Below are positions 20,320 to 31,051 of a stretch of DNA of 64,000 nucleotides, piece by piece. The notes under the pieces are model-generated. The model made no database searches. It was not told the origin of the DNA and saw only the letters and a list, made by a program, of their open reading frames with translations. Each line of letters begins with the position of its first letter. Position 1 is the stretch's first letter. The position numbers and the translations under genes were made by a program. Source of the DNA: Xiphydria camelus (taxonomy: Eukaryota; Arthropoda; Insecta; Hymenoptera; Xiphydriidae); contig OY783193.1 in NCBI GenBank assembly GCA_963678675.1, positions 15,389,746-15,453,745 on the forward strand. Reading direction: 5' to 3'.

Positions 20320-21400
20320 CTTATTCCTTCCACCTTTTCCTCGCTATTGTTCCAAATCCCATTCCAGTCCGTGAACTTTAATTCCTTCGATTCCTCGAGG
20401 TATTCTCCCTTTATGTCAGGTACACATAGCATGGCGTCTCCCAGAGCAATCTATCGTCCTGGTCTTGTGTTGTGTGTGTGTTAAGTATAACTGGTTAAAT
20501 TAGCACGACTTACCTTTAAATTGATATCGTATCCCCTGGTTGATTATTTCTTCCACCTTATTCCTTTATCAGCGTCTTCCTCTTTGCCAGTACCTTGGGA
20601 GTCTTATAATTACCGTAATAGCTGCTGATTACAGCTGCCGATTACTTCTACTTTTCTTTCAATAAGATTCCGGTTCCTCATTGGGTATCCCTTGCATTGC
20701 TCGCGCGCGACTGGTATGCGGGTGGACTTGTTAGTATGTCTGACGAGGGGCTGGTCGTTCCGGCTTCCACCTCCTTCTCGCTATTGTTCCGGAGCCCTTT
20801 TTAGTTGTTTTACTTTCTTCGATCCCTTGGAGAATTCTTCCTTTTCAGCAGATACGCTCGGCATGACGTTTCCTGAGCAAATCTCACGTCTTCTTGTTGC
20901 GCTCCTTACCTAGTTGGATTAGTACGACCTACCTTTATACTGATATCTTGTTCAATATTTGGTTTTCCCTTTTGGTTGCTCGTAAGCATTCCCCTCCTTG
21001 CCGGTGAGTTCAGCAAAGCTTCCGAGCTGACACTCTCGTCCCTTAGTTGGTTGCTTCTTTCTTATTCCTTCCAGAATACATTCCTTTAGCTTCTGTTTCC
21101 CCTTCTCGGCTTGTTTCTCCCTTTCAGAGCCTTCTTCCTCTTTTGTCGGCACGCGGGTGAACTGGCAGAGAACTTACAGAAAACCTAACCTCAAATGTCA
21201 AACTGGATGAACCAACTTTGTTAGTGTGCCTGGCGGGGGACTAATCGCACCGGCTTCCACCACCTTGCTATTGTTCCGTCTCCCTTTTTTCCGTTCCTTT
21301 ATTTTGTTTCCTTCGATTCCTCGGGGGATTCTTCCTTCTTGGCAGGTAATGCTCGACGTGGCGACTCCCGGAGCATAATTTTGTGCAGAAATTTCTCTCA
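20320..21400 (-). repeat. Three diverged tandem units, about 430-490 bp
   Basis: The marker CGCTATTGTTCC recurs at 20341, 20779 and (TGCTATTGTTCC) 21267; each is preceded by TTCCACCT-like sequence and followed by TTCCTTCGATTCCTCG-like sequence. A second marker, (T/G)TA(G/C)CACGACTTACCT-like with TTGATATC, recurs near 20505 and 20925. On the minus strand parts read as charged, Ser/Lys/Glu-rich peptide (RNNSEKEVEAG, RNNSKVVEAG), and AAAG|GTAAGT donors follow the second marker. They may be duplicated exons of an unknown gene inside the candidate element. Confidence 0.55.
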
Positions 21401-21515
21401 TTAAATCAAATTTAATCCACCTTCGTTATACCTAGTCTTTCAATCAAATTGAATGATTTTCTATCAAAATTTTCCAACAAAGATGTTGTAAACTTAACCT
21501 CAACCTGTCACTTAC

Positions 21516-21627
21516 CTAAATAATCCTGGTTTCTAACCCTATTTTCGTATAATTCGATATCATCGTCACTTGTGTCGGACATATCCGATATATCCGACAC
21601 ATCACTATCTTCTTTGTCAGACATCAT
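21516..21627 (-). CDS. Candidate first exon, acidic protein of unknown function
   Basis: On the minus strand an ATG at 21627 opens MMSDKEDSDVSDISDMSD and continues with a run of Asp/Ser, then ELYENR, to a GTAAGT donor at 21515. The composition (acidic, low complexity) is common in the N-terminus of transposon or nuclear proteins. The tandem units further left on the same strand could be later exons, but I could not join them in frame. Unrecognised. Confidence 0.35.
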
Positions 21628-22123
21628 TTTAATAACTTGCAAAAAAAAAACGGAGATAGAAAACGTCAACTCTCAAAAGTATTTAAATAATCGCGCCAGG
21701 CAAACTAATCGCCGTAATGCGCATGTCAGTCCACACAGTTCACGCTCAGGACCAAGCATCGGATGGACGGTACATGAACCGTTCCACGCACGATCCCAGC
21801 GGTGGTTGGAACGCCGCACAACACCGTACAGGGACCGTCCAGCGTACGGTTGGAACAGAATTTCTCTACTGCGCATGCCCGGTACCGTTCATGTACGGTT
21901 TTCTGCTCGGTTGGAACAAACCTAATAAGTCGTCTTGTATCCTGCAGCCTGTAAGACTTGGAAATTAGACGTATAAACTAGTATTAGCCATTACAGTTTT
22001 CAAAGGAAAAGGCAATCCAATGGTTGTTACTCCACCCTCCAACATCGCGCTTCGAAAAGAACAGGAGAATAATAGTAAAATCAATTTGTACAAAAAATTA
22101 TAATAGTTTACATAATTTAACCA

Positions 22124-23987
22124 TGATATCTGAAGTCATTGTAGATTCATCGCTTACAGATATAATGACTGATGGATCGGTAGAAAGTGTGACTATCGAC
22201 AATTTTGACGAGAGTGGTACACCCGTGCTCACGGAATCTGTCGCTGGTGACTTTTTTTAAACCTTATTTTTAAACGTACTAACCAGTGAACAATTAATTC
22301 TCATGCCCTCATTAGCTACGGTGACGTCTACTCTCGTTAATGAAAGCACGAGGATTGATTAATCATTGGTTAGTACGTTTAAAAATAACATTTAAAAAAA
22401 GTCACCAGCGATAGATTCCGTACTTTTTTTAAACCTTATTTTTAAACGTACTAACCAGTGAACAATTAATTCTCATGCCCTCATTAGCTACGGTGACGTC
22501 TACTCTCGTTAATGAAAGCACGAGGATTGATTAATCATTGGTTAGTACGTTTAAAAATAACATTTAAAAAAAGTCACCAGCGACAGATTCCGTGAGCCCG
22601 GGTGTACGTATGCTGTGCAAGTAAATATAATACGTGAGCAATGTAGACAAAAATATTTATATTATTCCTTTATAAATGTGTGTTATTTTCAGTCGTTGGC
22701 ATGCTAGTTGCTGAGAACGAAATCGATATGTCTCTCGACTTAACTGACCGTGATATCCGAACATCTAGTGTGACCGACCTAGAGGATTGTCAAGAGCAAG
22801 ATGAACTTGAAGAGTTGCAAGAGATGAGTTTCCAAAACACTGGAGAATACGTTGGCAAAGACGATACTTCCTCGAACTGTAATACTTTCGAATTATCGGA
22901 CAGCCCTCAAGCCGGACAAAAGTAAGAAGACATTGTTTAAGCAAGAAAAAATGAATTTAAATGTTTAATAAATGTTGCACATCAATTATATAGCAACAGC
23001 GCTTCAGTTTCAAACAAGCAAGTTCGTGATATTCAAGATTCCGATGAAAAGTTAACCTGTTGCGGTAAATACGACTTTTATTTCGTTGCAGATATGCAGA
23101 CTAATGCTGCGAGCAAAAAACTTATGACTAGATTATATTCATTATTACTACAGGTCGTTGTCGTAAATTTGAGCACTCTTGGTTCTTCGTAAACTGGACG
23201 AGATCGTCCAAGTCGTGAATGCGATGAGCTTCGATAGAGTCAGCAACGACGTCGATTTTTCTGCTTTACCGAGTTTTCCGTTGACAGTAGTGGCAGAAGT
23301 GGAAGCTTTCGAAAAAGAATTGAAAAGCAACGAATCACTACGAAAATTATACGTGAGTTTTATGGAACGTAGATACTAAAGCAATTAAATCCTTACATAT
23401 AGATGATTAAACCGCTTCAATTATCTTTTCACGAATAATTTTGAGAAAGCTAATATTGGTACAATCGGAGGCGTAAATCCCGAAAGCGCAATAAGAAATG
23501 CTTTAAAAACTATTTTCATGGACGAAGTAGCGATCAAATATTCTTGGACTGGACAAAAACGAACCATCAAAATTTCGCACTACGTTCTCATCGATGGAAT
23601 AATCGGTAATATATAAGATTAAAGTACCAGTTTCGGATCACTTACTGGCACAGTCCCACTTTCGGATTGTCTATTGAGAAATCTGTATTTCCGTCTCACT
23701 AGTACGCACGCTTTGATCCAAAACACGGGCCTATATTTCAAATTTGGGACCACTACCTTATTATCATTTTCTGGATGTGCTAAATTATCAGAGAAATTTT
23801 ATATGAAATTTTTGAAAAAAAAAATTGTAAATACTTGATATATTATTATAATATTTCAGAGACAGTCATGAATGCTGGCAAAACAACTGTCACCAATCTT
23901 CAGAATACCATAAAGGAGTGGCTGCGATATGCCGGAGATCGTGTTCGTTACCAGCACAAGAAAGAATTGCAAGCGATTAAAGGGTAA
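22124..23987 (+). pseudogene. DUF4806-domain gene, probably damaged
   Basis: Exon A 22124-22216 (ATG, acidic MISEVIVDSSLTDIM...) should join in phase to exon B from 22695 (VVGMLVAENEIDMSLDL..., donor near 22921). Short exons follow near 22995-23064 and from 23093. A stretch at 23179-23369 gives LRKLDEIVQVVNAMS and LPSFPLTVVAEVEAFEKEL, then exon 23445-23605 gives NPESAIRNALKTIFMDEVAI and YSWTGQK, and the last exon 23860-23987 ends AIKG*. The block from LPSFPL to the tryptophan-containing WTGQK line is the DUF4806 pattern of insect proteins with unknown role. The frame before 23179 contains a stop and LVLRKL can only be reached through a frameshift. A MITE sits on the exon A donor. Likely a pseudogene or a decaying gene; true host status is uncertain. 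Confidence 0.6.
22220..22604. mobile_element. Foldback MITE, family F copy 2, internally duplicated
   Basis: TA at 22218-22219 and 22605-22606 flank the ends CACCCG...CGGGTG. The inner part is present twice in tandem with a 172 bp period (CTTTTTTTAAACC at 22251 and 22423). It interrupts the splice donor of exon A of the DUF4806 gene. Confidence 0.88.
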
Positions 23988-24720
23988 TACTGTTTGTACA
24001 AATAAGAGTCGTTAATACTGGATACAATACGGCCGTACATTTATACCAAGTTTATCTAGTTCAACCACATTAAAAAGTTCCTTATTGTGGCAATTTTTTT
24101 GCTAATCACAACGTGATGCAGAACGTTAGTAAACGAATTACTGGATTTCTTTTTTCCTTATAAGTAAAGTTTTTATTTTATTTTTAAAACAACACGCAAG
24201 TATTCATTTTTATTTTCACCATAAAAGATACAAATTATTTTCGTTATAAGTTACATTCAGTAATAGTTCGTTTATTTTCAAGTACAAATCTGCACTGTGA
24301 TTCAGAGTCGAATTAAAAGATCTCCAAAAGTAGGTGATAGATTTGTGATAAGAGTTAAGAAACAAAAGACTGCGTTGTATATTTTAAGATAACAAAGAAA
24401 TAATATATAACACGTTAGCCTTTGTTAAAACGAAAGATGTACTTTAATAACAATAAAATTGTTAATTTAAATACTGTGTTTGCAAAAGATATTTTACAGC
24501 ATACTCTTTGCAAGGGATGAAGTCATATGCAAAAGTACACAGAGAATATTTGTATCACGTATAACAATTACTTTCATGCTGCAATATCTAAGTCAATTTC
24601 ATTTTCATACAAATTAAATAATTCCGAGACTGTAACAAGCAAATCAGCACAATTTGAGTAATATTACTTTTTTCTACATACTCTTGTATATGACTTCATA
24701 CCTTGTAAAGTATGTTGATT
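23988..24720. other. AT-rich stretch, no gene seen
   Basis: No ORF or motif of note. The words TGACTTCAT and TTGCAAGG/CCTTGTAA near 24505 and 24700 are inverted to each other and may mark the ends of a short AT-rich insertion. Confidence 0.35.
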
Positions 24721-24739
24721 TCAAATTTCCCGCTACTCT

Positions 24740-24912
24740 TCCTAAAGTCGCCTCGTAAGGTCATATAGAAGACGTCTTCCTATTGTCCTACAACAGTCCT
24801 TACAAGACGTCATCTAGACAATGAACATTGAGACATAAGAAGTCCTACAGACGTCTTCAAAACGTCTTCTAGATTTCTTTTAAGACGTCCTCGAAATTCA
24901 GAAGATGTCTTA
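24740..24912. repeat. Cluster of AGACGTCT-like words
   Basis: GACGTC or AACGTC words recur at about 24768, 24807, 24851, 24866, 24893 and, beyond the two elements inserted here, at 28026, mostly as AGACGTCTTC. They form an irregular simple repeat; no gene. Confidence 0.6.
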
Positions 24913-24913
24913 A

Positions 24914-25586
24914 AGTAGTATGGTCATGAATCGATTTCCAAGATTTAAATATGAAATAATTATGTATGCAAGCTAATATCAATAGAAACCTCCTGGTGCA
25001 ATTTGGGATAGATTGACCGTTTAGTATGTCTGATAAAAATTAATTACCGAGTAGAAAATAACCCAGTCTTATGGGCAAGACACATTTCTCTTGGGGTTTG
25101 TATGTAAAATCCAAGATTAAAATATAAAAAATATACCAAAAAACGGGGGAAAAAAAGCAAAAATTTACACCCATTGATGAAAATTATTGACCGTTTGATA
25201 CTTTAGTTATAACTAATTTCTGCTTCTCGGTGTTCGGAAATAGCGCGTCGAGTAGATGCGGCAACGTCGCGTCAGTGGAGTGGGTTCCCAAGCGTGCATT
25301 TCAGATCTCGTTTTCCCCACGATACACTCAAACGTTTGAGTGTATCGTGGTTTTCTCTACTGGGCCACGAGCCCATTGATAATATGCGTTGCCACACATA
25401 AAAAGACGCTAGTCAAAGGAGGCACATTATTTGAATAATAAGTGAAAAATAATCAAAATAATCGACTAATTCTTATGGTCATAAATTTTATAATTCACAA
25501 AGAGAATATTCAATTATAAATCATAGTTTTTTGATGACTTTTTTTACGGACACTCAACGATCACTTTGGAGAGTGACCATACTACT
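24914..25586. mobile_element. 673 bp element with AGTAGTATGGTCA ends
   Basis: The ends AGTAGTATGGTCA and TGACCATACTACT are exact inverses, flanked by TTAA at 24910-24913 and 25587-25590. This could be a TTAA (piggyBac-like) or a TAA (Harbinger-like) duplication. It contains a perfect 34 bp palindrome at 25317-25350 and no coding frame. Confidence 0.8.
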
Positions 25587-26347
25587 TTAAGGGCCGGTAT
25601 TACAATGTCAGGTTAAACTGCTGGTTGAGTTAACCTTTACCTTCAGTTTAAACCTAAGGTTAACGAAAATGCGTATTACAAAACGTTTTCTACCCAAAGT
25701 TAAGTTAACTAGGAGTGGTAGCATTTCAAGCAAATATCCCTAGATGGAACATGCCGTAAACTAGTTTATTCCTGAATTAGCGGCAAAATTTAACACGTTC
25801 CCTGCCAGACCGTTTTTATGAAGACTTTCCGCACACGCCGTGTGGGGCGTATAGGTTAAAATACGGTTTGAATGGTTAAAAAATTATGCGCATTTGAAGT
25901 TCGTATGCTCATAATTTTTAAACATAATTTGATTTTGGATGAATCATTGATTGATTTTGATATACGCATCGAAAAACGTTGAATTTAGAGACTTGGTTCT
26001 GAGGACATTTTTTGCAGAGCATTTCACTTTCTTTAAAGTCATATATTTGCACAATTGTTTACCACTAACTGGCAGAGTAGTCCCAACTTTAGAAAATAAT
26101 CAATCCTTTCTCATGTTAATTAGATGGGAAAACTATTAATTCCCTGAGCGACTTTTTAATATTTAACTTCGGCGTCGTTATTCTTTCGCGACAATTTTTT
26201 ATCTATATTTAAAAAGTTTATCAGGTGCGCAAATATTGCCTTGAAACGAGTCACTCTGATGCACGTATTAAACCGATATTTAAATATTCTGTAAATGCAA
26301 CGCAAAAATGTCATACTATCACGTCTGCGAATTTAATTTTTGCAGCG

Positions 26348-27165
26348 ATGGAGCCTGAAAACTCCAGAAGGGCAGCGAATTTTTCTAGCAACGAGGTGGA
26401 AATTCTTGTTGAACTTGTTTTGAAGTATCGACACATTATAGAATGCAAGAAATCTGATGCTGTCTCGTGGAAAGAGAAAGAATCCACTTGGGTAAAAGTG
26501 GCTCAAGAATTTAACAGCGCAAGTGGTGTAGTATCTCGCACCACCAGGAATTTAAAAGAAAAATATTTAAATTTGAAAAAGACTGCGAAAAAGAAACACG
26601 CTGCAAATAAAATGTAGTTATTCAAAACTGGAGGTGGTACATCAGCGAGGATAAACACAACGTCAACAGTGGAAGACACTGTGAAGGACTTGACAGGCAT
26701 TGGACTGACAGGCCTTCCATCTTCGTTCGATGACGACGCCGAAGAAAGTATAATTGTTGAAGTCATCAATGAGACAAACCATCAGGATGCAGAGTCGACA
26801 CTCCCTGTACCGAGCTGGTCGTCATGGTCACCAACTCTTCTTCGAGTGCCAAAATCTCATAAATTAACAGTGAATAATAATTCACAAGGTTAGCTCGGTA
26901 TCAATTATTATCACACTTCCAAAGTTCGGTTAGGTTAGGTTACATTAAAAATTAGAACTTCAAATTTTAGAAATGAAAAGAATATTTTGCGAGCCACGAA
27001 AAGTATTTTTATTTTACAAACTTAATATTCAAAATTAATTTCAATTAAGTGGATATTTATTTTTTTTGCAAAAACAGAAGAGCAGCCTAGGCAAGTTGAG
27101 GAGTTGCTGAACATAAATCCAAGCCAACAAGTAACGACCAATCATCGATTGCTTCATTTCTGAAA
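26348..27165 (+). pseudogene. Myb/SANT-like DNA-binding protein of Harbinger, one nonsense codon
   Basis: ATG at 26348 starts MEPENSRRAANFSSNEVEIL. The segment with VELVLKYRHIIE, KEKESTWVKVAQEFN and RNLKEKYLNLKKTAKKK is the trihelix Myb/SANT-like domain used by the second protein of Harbinger elements. The frame is stopped by a TAG at 26615-26617 but stays open in the same frame to 26893 (LFKTGGG, then an acidic stretch with SSFDDDAEES). A likely donor at 26890 leads to a last exon near 27078-27165 (EEQPRQVEELLNINPSQQ). One point mutation therefore separates it from an intact gene. Confidence 0.8.
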
Positions 27166-27221
27166 ATATAAAGTACCAGAAAATTTAGCTGCTGCTTTAA
27201 CAAATTACTTAACGTAATCGA

Positions 27222-27692
27222 ACCTAACGTACCGATTTGTGGGATGGGATATCACAGGTTCGATTTCTTGTAATAATAATTCCGTGCTTCCTTTGGAAAT
27301 GCGGAACCTGTCCAAAAATTCCTCGTCATTCCACTGATCTAAATGGTTCACTCTGGGCCGAAATACTTTGGGTGCACGAGGCATTTCAATCTATAAATTA
27401 ACGTTAAATTTGTGACAGTTATAATATTTATGCTTATTATTTTGAGTATCGTTACTCTTGGCTTCCGGATTTCAGCCGCGTCTGTTCCATTTCTCGGCGC
27501 GGCTTCAACCCGGAACGAAAATGTAGCAATGCTCAAAATGATATATACACACGTAGAGGCCGTAAATGCCTGAAATTTTTGAGTATTTCTACTTTTCGTA
27601 TCTACTTTGTAAGAGTACATACCAGCTCCATTAATCTTCCTCGTCGTCGGTTAATATTTCCTCAAAAATGTCAAGAATGTCCTCCATATTCG
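27222..27692 (-). pseudogene. Truncated Harbinger transposase, N-terminal exons only
   Basis: On the minus strand, about 27380-27222 reads MPRAPKVFRPRVNHLDQWND and then EEFLDRFRISKGSTELLLQEIEP, the N-terminal pattern of DDE_Tnp_4 transposases. An acidic leader exon (MEDILDIFEEILTDDEED) lies upstream at about 27690. The catalytic domain that should follow is missing, and the reading runs into the Myb gene's last exon coming from the other side. Confidence 0.65.
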
Positions 27693-27727
27693 TAGCGGTA
27701 CAACTTCAAACACGTAATAAAATAACC

Positions 27728-27760
27728 ACACACTCTCTCTCTCTCTCTCTCTCTCTATCA
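27728..27760. repeat. (CT)n microsatellite
   Basis: About 14 CT units in a row inside the defective Harbinger element. Confidence 0.9.
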
Positions 27761-28139
27761 AAATGTAAAACACGAGTCGTGAATGTTTACAGCTGCATTC
27801 CCGGACGTTTGTAGGTTAGAGCAGCGACCGACCACTCTGCGCATGCGTCAACCCCGAGTTAACCTGAACTCTATTGTTAACCGACAGATATCTGACGGTA
27901 AAGTTTTTCAGGAAGTTAAACTCCACTCCTTAGTTAACCACATTTTGTAATACAGTCATTTTGGCTAACCCGAAGATTAACCTGCAACCTTCGGTTTAAC
28001 CTGACATGGTAATACCGGCCCTAAAGACGTCTTGCAGACGACTCAATGCTGTATAGGCTAGGCAAGCATCGCCTATCAGCGATCGGCGCGCTATCTCGTG
28101 GCAGTTGTTTGCATTATTGGGCGGAGTGGAGACGGCTTG

Positions 28140-28480
28140 TACCGTATGTCCGTCTCCCCCGACAGCAAAGCGTGGATTTAGGGCCAGTTCCACAACTCGG
28201 GCTTATCTAGATAAACTCGGTTTAAATCCTCATTCTCGGGCGCTCATTGGTTGAACGGATGATTTAAACTCCGTTTAAGAGTTAAGCCCGAGTTGTGGAA
28301 CCGGCCCTTACACGCTAGCCGCACGCAGTGCTGCCACGTAGTGGCACCACTGTGGTCTCACCGTGGCGTGATCGCGTGGCGTACCTACACAAACTAAAAG
28401 CACCGTGGCTACACAGTGAACACACTTGGTGGCTCACAGCGTAAAGACACAGTAGTTACACTCAGTGCAGTCACGGTGCC
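28140..28480. repeat. CACNGTG-array element, copy 1 (interrupted by MITE)
   Basis: It begins TACCGTATGTCCGTCTCCCC like the element at 31518, is cut by a Harbinger-type MITE at 28181-28307, and continues with words CACTGTG, CACCGTG, CACCGTG, CACAGTG, CACTCAGTG and CACGGTG, often separated by 4 bp. Confidence 0.6.
28181..28307. mobile_element. Harbinger-type MITE, family E
   Basis: TTA at 28178-28180 and 28308-28310 flank the ends GGGCCAGTTCCACAACTCGG and inverse ending GTTGTGGAACCGGCCC. 127 bp, non-coding. Confidence 0.9.
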
Positions 28481-28554
28481 TTTTCGACGTGCACACTTCG
28501 TAAATTTACCGACCATGAATGTCGGTAAATTCATTGTCTTCACAAAATTTTTAA

Positions 28555-28630
28555 CACGTTTGCTGCCGCCGGCTCCGATCGGAGCCAGTCGACACTTCGC
28601 GCCTGTGCCGCCGGCTCCGATCGGAGACAC
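28555..28630. repeat. Duplicated palindromic GCCGGCTCCGATCGGAG motif
   Basis: The 18 bp CCGCCGGCTCCGATCGGA occurs at about 28566 and 28611, 45 bp apart. Each contains the palindrome CTCCGATCGGAG. No function assigned. Confidence 0.7.
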
Positions 28631-28679
28631 ATTGACGTGCACATTACATTATTCAGTCTGTTACCGGCACTGAGCGCGA

Positions 28680-29022
28680 TGCAATCAATCTAAAAGTGGC
28701 AGCGAATGTGTTAAATTAGAAAATAACAAAATTGATATAATAATAGGTTTGTTCCCAGAAAGCAATTTGTGACTAGTTACAAATTTTGATCTGCGGATGT
28801 GTGCGGTTGTAAATTTACAATTAATTGATTTCACACCCCGATAGAAGAATTTTTAAATTAGAAAATAACAAAATTGATATTATAATAATGTTTCAAAGAG
28901 TGCAAATTGTACTGAATTATTTCATAAATAATGAATAATTAATTATCATAATCGCTACTGTTTTGAAAAAGAAAGTATCAAATTATTTTTAAAAATTTAA
29001 TGAGATATATATATATATATAT
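28680..29022. repeat. Fragment of the repeat shared with 44.8 and 46.1 kb
   Basis: TAATTATCATAATCGCTACT and TTTTGAAAAAGAA at about 28938-28970 match 46150-46185 and the inverse at 44900-44930. A TA dinucleotide run follows at 29006-29022. Confidence 0.6.
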
Positions 29023-29139
29023 AAACCGGCCTTTACACAATGCAACACTGAGATATCTTGGAAAAAATATTTAAATTAAATATTTATTTAAATATTTTTG
29101 CCGAGGTATCTCAGTGTTGCATTGTATAAAGGCCGGTTT
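29023..29139. mobile_element. 117 bp foldback MITE
   Basis: AAACCGGCCTTTACACAATG and its inverse (ending TATAAAGGCCGGTTT) enclose arms continuing CAACACTGAGATA. The loop is A/T only. Confidence 0.88.
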
Positions 29140-29304
29140 TAGTTTACGTTTGACATAGCTCGAAATCGGCTTTCGGGTTTATCTCACTAGTCACAGTACT
29201 GTTGCTTTCAGGTATCGATATTATATGTATAACTTAGTCGACTTCCACCACAAAGAGTCTATGGCGCAATTGGTAGAATGCGAGAAGCGTTCCCAGTCTT
29301 CTAA

Positions 29305-31051
29305 GGCTTAACTCAGACGGTGCGACAGCAGTGCGACACGCACCTCACGCTTGTCTGTAAAGGTACGTACAAACCGGCCAACAAAGTGTTGGCAACAGGT
29401 TGGCAACAGGCGGAACAAGTTGGCAACATAGATGTTGCCAACATCAACTCGTATCTGGATACAGTATTACAACGAGCTTTGACAAAAGTATATTTATTTT
29501 ACAGTTTCAAGATATTAATTTTCATGAAACTCGTACAATCAAATAGGTCGGTTTTGAATGTATAAAATAAAGTGAAAAAACTGTTTTCATGAGAAAAATG
29601 TATATTTTATTAGCATGGGGTCCACTGGACCCCGTGTGACCACTATGGATTAATAAATTATTAATAAATTGTCTGTCGTATATTCGCTCAAATGCTCTTC
29701 GCATTTCGTCCGTAGACCGGCGTGAGGGAGAAATTCGACACTCCTCGGGCCGTTAAAGCCATAAATTAGATCCGGGAAAGTTCCTCATTACCACAGGGTC
29801 AAAGAGCGACCAGTTAGTTTGAAAACCTGCGAGCGACCGGAACAGTTCGCAAATAAAGTTAATGCATTGTTTGTCTTCCCTTACCAATTGGTATAATTTT
29901 ATTTATCCTAAACCCACCACGCAAGATTAATTTGGCGCGTAGTCCGTCGCGCAAAGACGGAACATTGTTTATTAGAATAGATATTGCGGGAAACGGCTTA
30001 TTTCGATTCGTCCGTTAATTAACCTTTTCCGGAAAAGGTGTGCGACGGAAAACAGACTCTAGTCTTTATGACTGTCCCGTCGTTTGACGGAAAGGATCGG
30101 AAGCGTTGAAACCCGTCCGCGACGGTCCCTGCCACATGTGGTCCCTGCCGGGCCGTGTCAAGTGGGCGGTAGTATATTTATTTGTATGTACTAGCTTTGC
30201 TCCCCAACCCCCGGGGGGTAAGTACCTGGCTCCGCGCATCGGGTCCCAAAGTCGCCGGGGTTTTCGGCGACACGGTTTTATCTACGCATTTATTAAAAAA
30301 CTATTTTATATAATAATATATAATAATAAAAAAGGAGAAGGAAAGGATTTGATCCAGTCAATATTTTGACATGCCGTGCCGATGACGCGATTAACCACTT
30401 TCGTGCGTGGGTCGGAAAATTTACCGTCGCCGTGGCGACGATCCTGTCAAGAAATTTGTGTAGCGGCGGCGACGGCGGGAGTAGCTGAGCAGGCGAGGAA
30501 TCCAATAAAAATTATATTATAGTCGGAGAGTTATTTATGATCGATGTGCTATTAAAAGTATTAAAATAGGTATGAATCGACTTTCTGAAATTCCGTCCCT
30601 TTTGCGTGGATGTTGCGAGGATGTTGTCAACTTTTCCCATTTGAAATGGGAAACACGGATACCAGCAACAGGCGACCATTCTCTTTGATGTCATGCCGCC
30701 CGCTGTTGCTAGTCGACGGGAGACACGTGGGGATGAACGTGTTGCCAACATGTTGCCAACATTTGTTGGCTGGTCTGTACTGCTACGCTGTCGACGAGTA
30801 TCCACCGACGAGTTGCCAACATGTTGCCAACACCGATATCGACGTGTTGCCAACATGTTGCCAACACTTTGTTGCCCGGTTTGTACGTACCTTATGACAT
30901 CTACAGTGGCGGTGTCGTTGTGTTAGTTTGCCGCGCATCTGCTCACACGGTGGGACAAAACTGTCGCAGGAAAGTCGTCGATTCCTGCGACAGCGTGCGT
31001 CAGTTCTGTCGCACTGCTGTCGCAGTGAAGTCGCACCGTCTGAGTTAAGCC
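29305..31051. mobile_element. 1.75 kb Harbinger-type element in the SINE
   Basis: TAA at 29302-29304 and 31052-31054. The ends GGCTTAACTCAGACGGTGCG and inverse continue as GACAGCAGTGCGAC/GTCGCACTGCTGTC. The interior is occupied by a second element (29361-30892). No transposase frame. Confidence 0.85.
29361..30892. mobile_element. Nested element with TGTTGSCAACA subterminal repeats
   Basis: The ends AGGTACGTACAAACCGG and inverse ...CCGGTTTGTACGTACCT enclose clusters of the near-palindromic word GTTGGCAACA / TGTTGCCAACA (four at 29384-29441 and about seven at 30738-30870). The middle holds GC-rich non-coding sequence around 29700-30450 with no recognised domain. Confidence 0.75.

Larger units (their letters stand above)
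18387..21923. mobile_element. Candidate 3.5 kb DNA transposon with AGGTTTGTTCCAACCGA ends
   Basis: The 17 bp AGGTTTGTTCCAACCGA at 18387 is exactly inverted at 21907-21923, with AAT on both outer sides as a possible 3 bp duplication. The next ~40 bp inwards are also loosely similar in inverted orientation (CTGTACGG / CCGTACA). Inside lie a MITE (18628-19098), the family D MITE (19359-19484), tandem coding-like repeats (20320-21400) and a minus-strand exon candidate (21516-21627). No transposase domain was recognised, so the family is open. Confidence 0.5.
25591..28021. mobile_element. Defective Harbinger transposon with Myb/SANT gene
   Basis: The ends GGGCCGGTATTACAATGTCA and inverse (TGACATGGTAATACCGGCCC) are flanked by TAA (25588-25590 and 28022-28024). 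Subterminal TTAACC/GGTTAA words are abundant on both sides. It holds a Myb-like gene on the plus strand and the N-terminal part of a HARBI1-type transposase on the minus strand, but no catalytic core, so it cannot move by itself. Confidence 0.9.
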
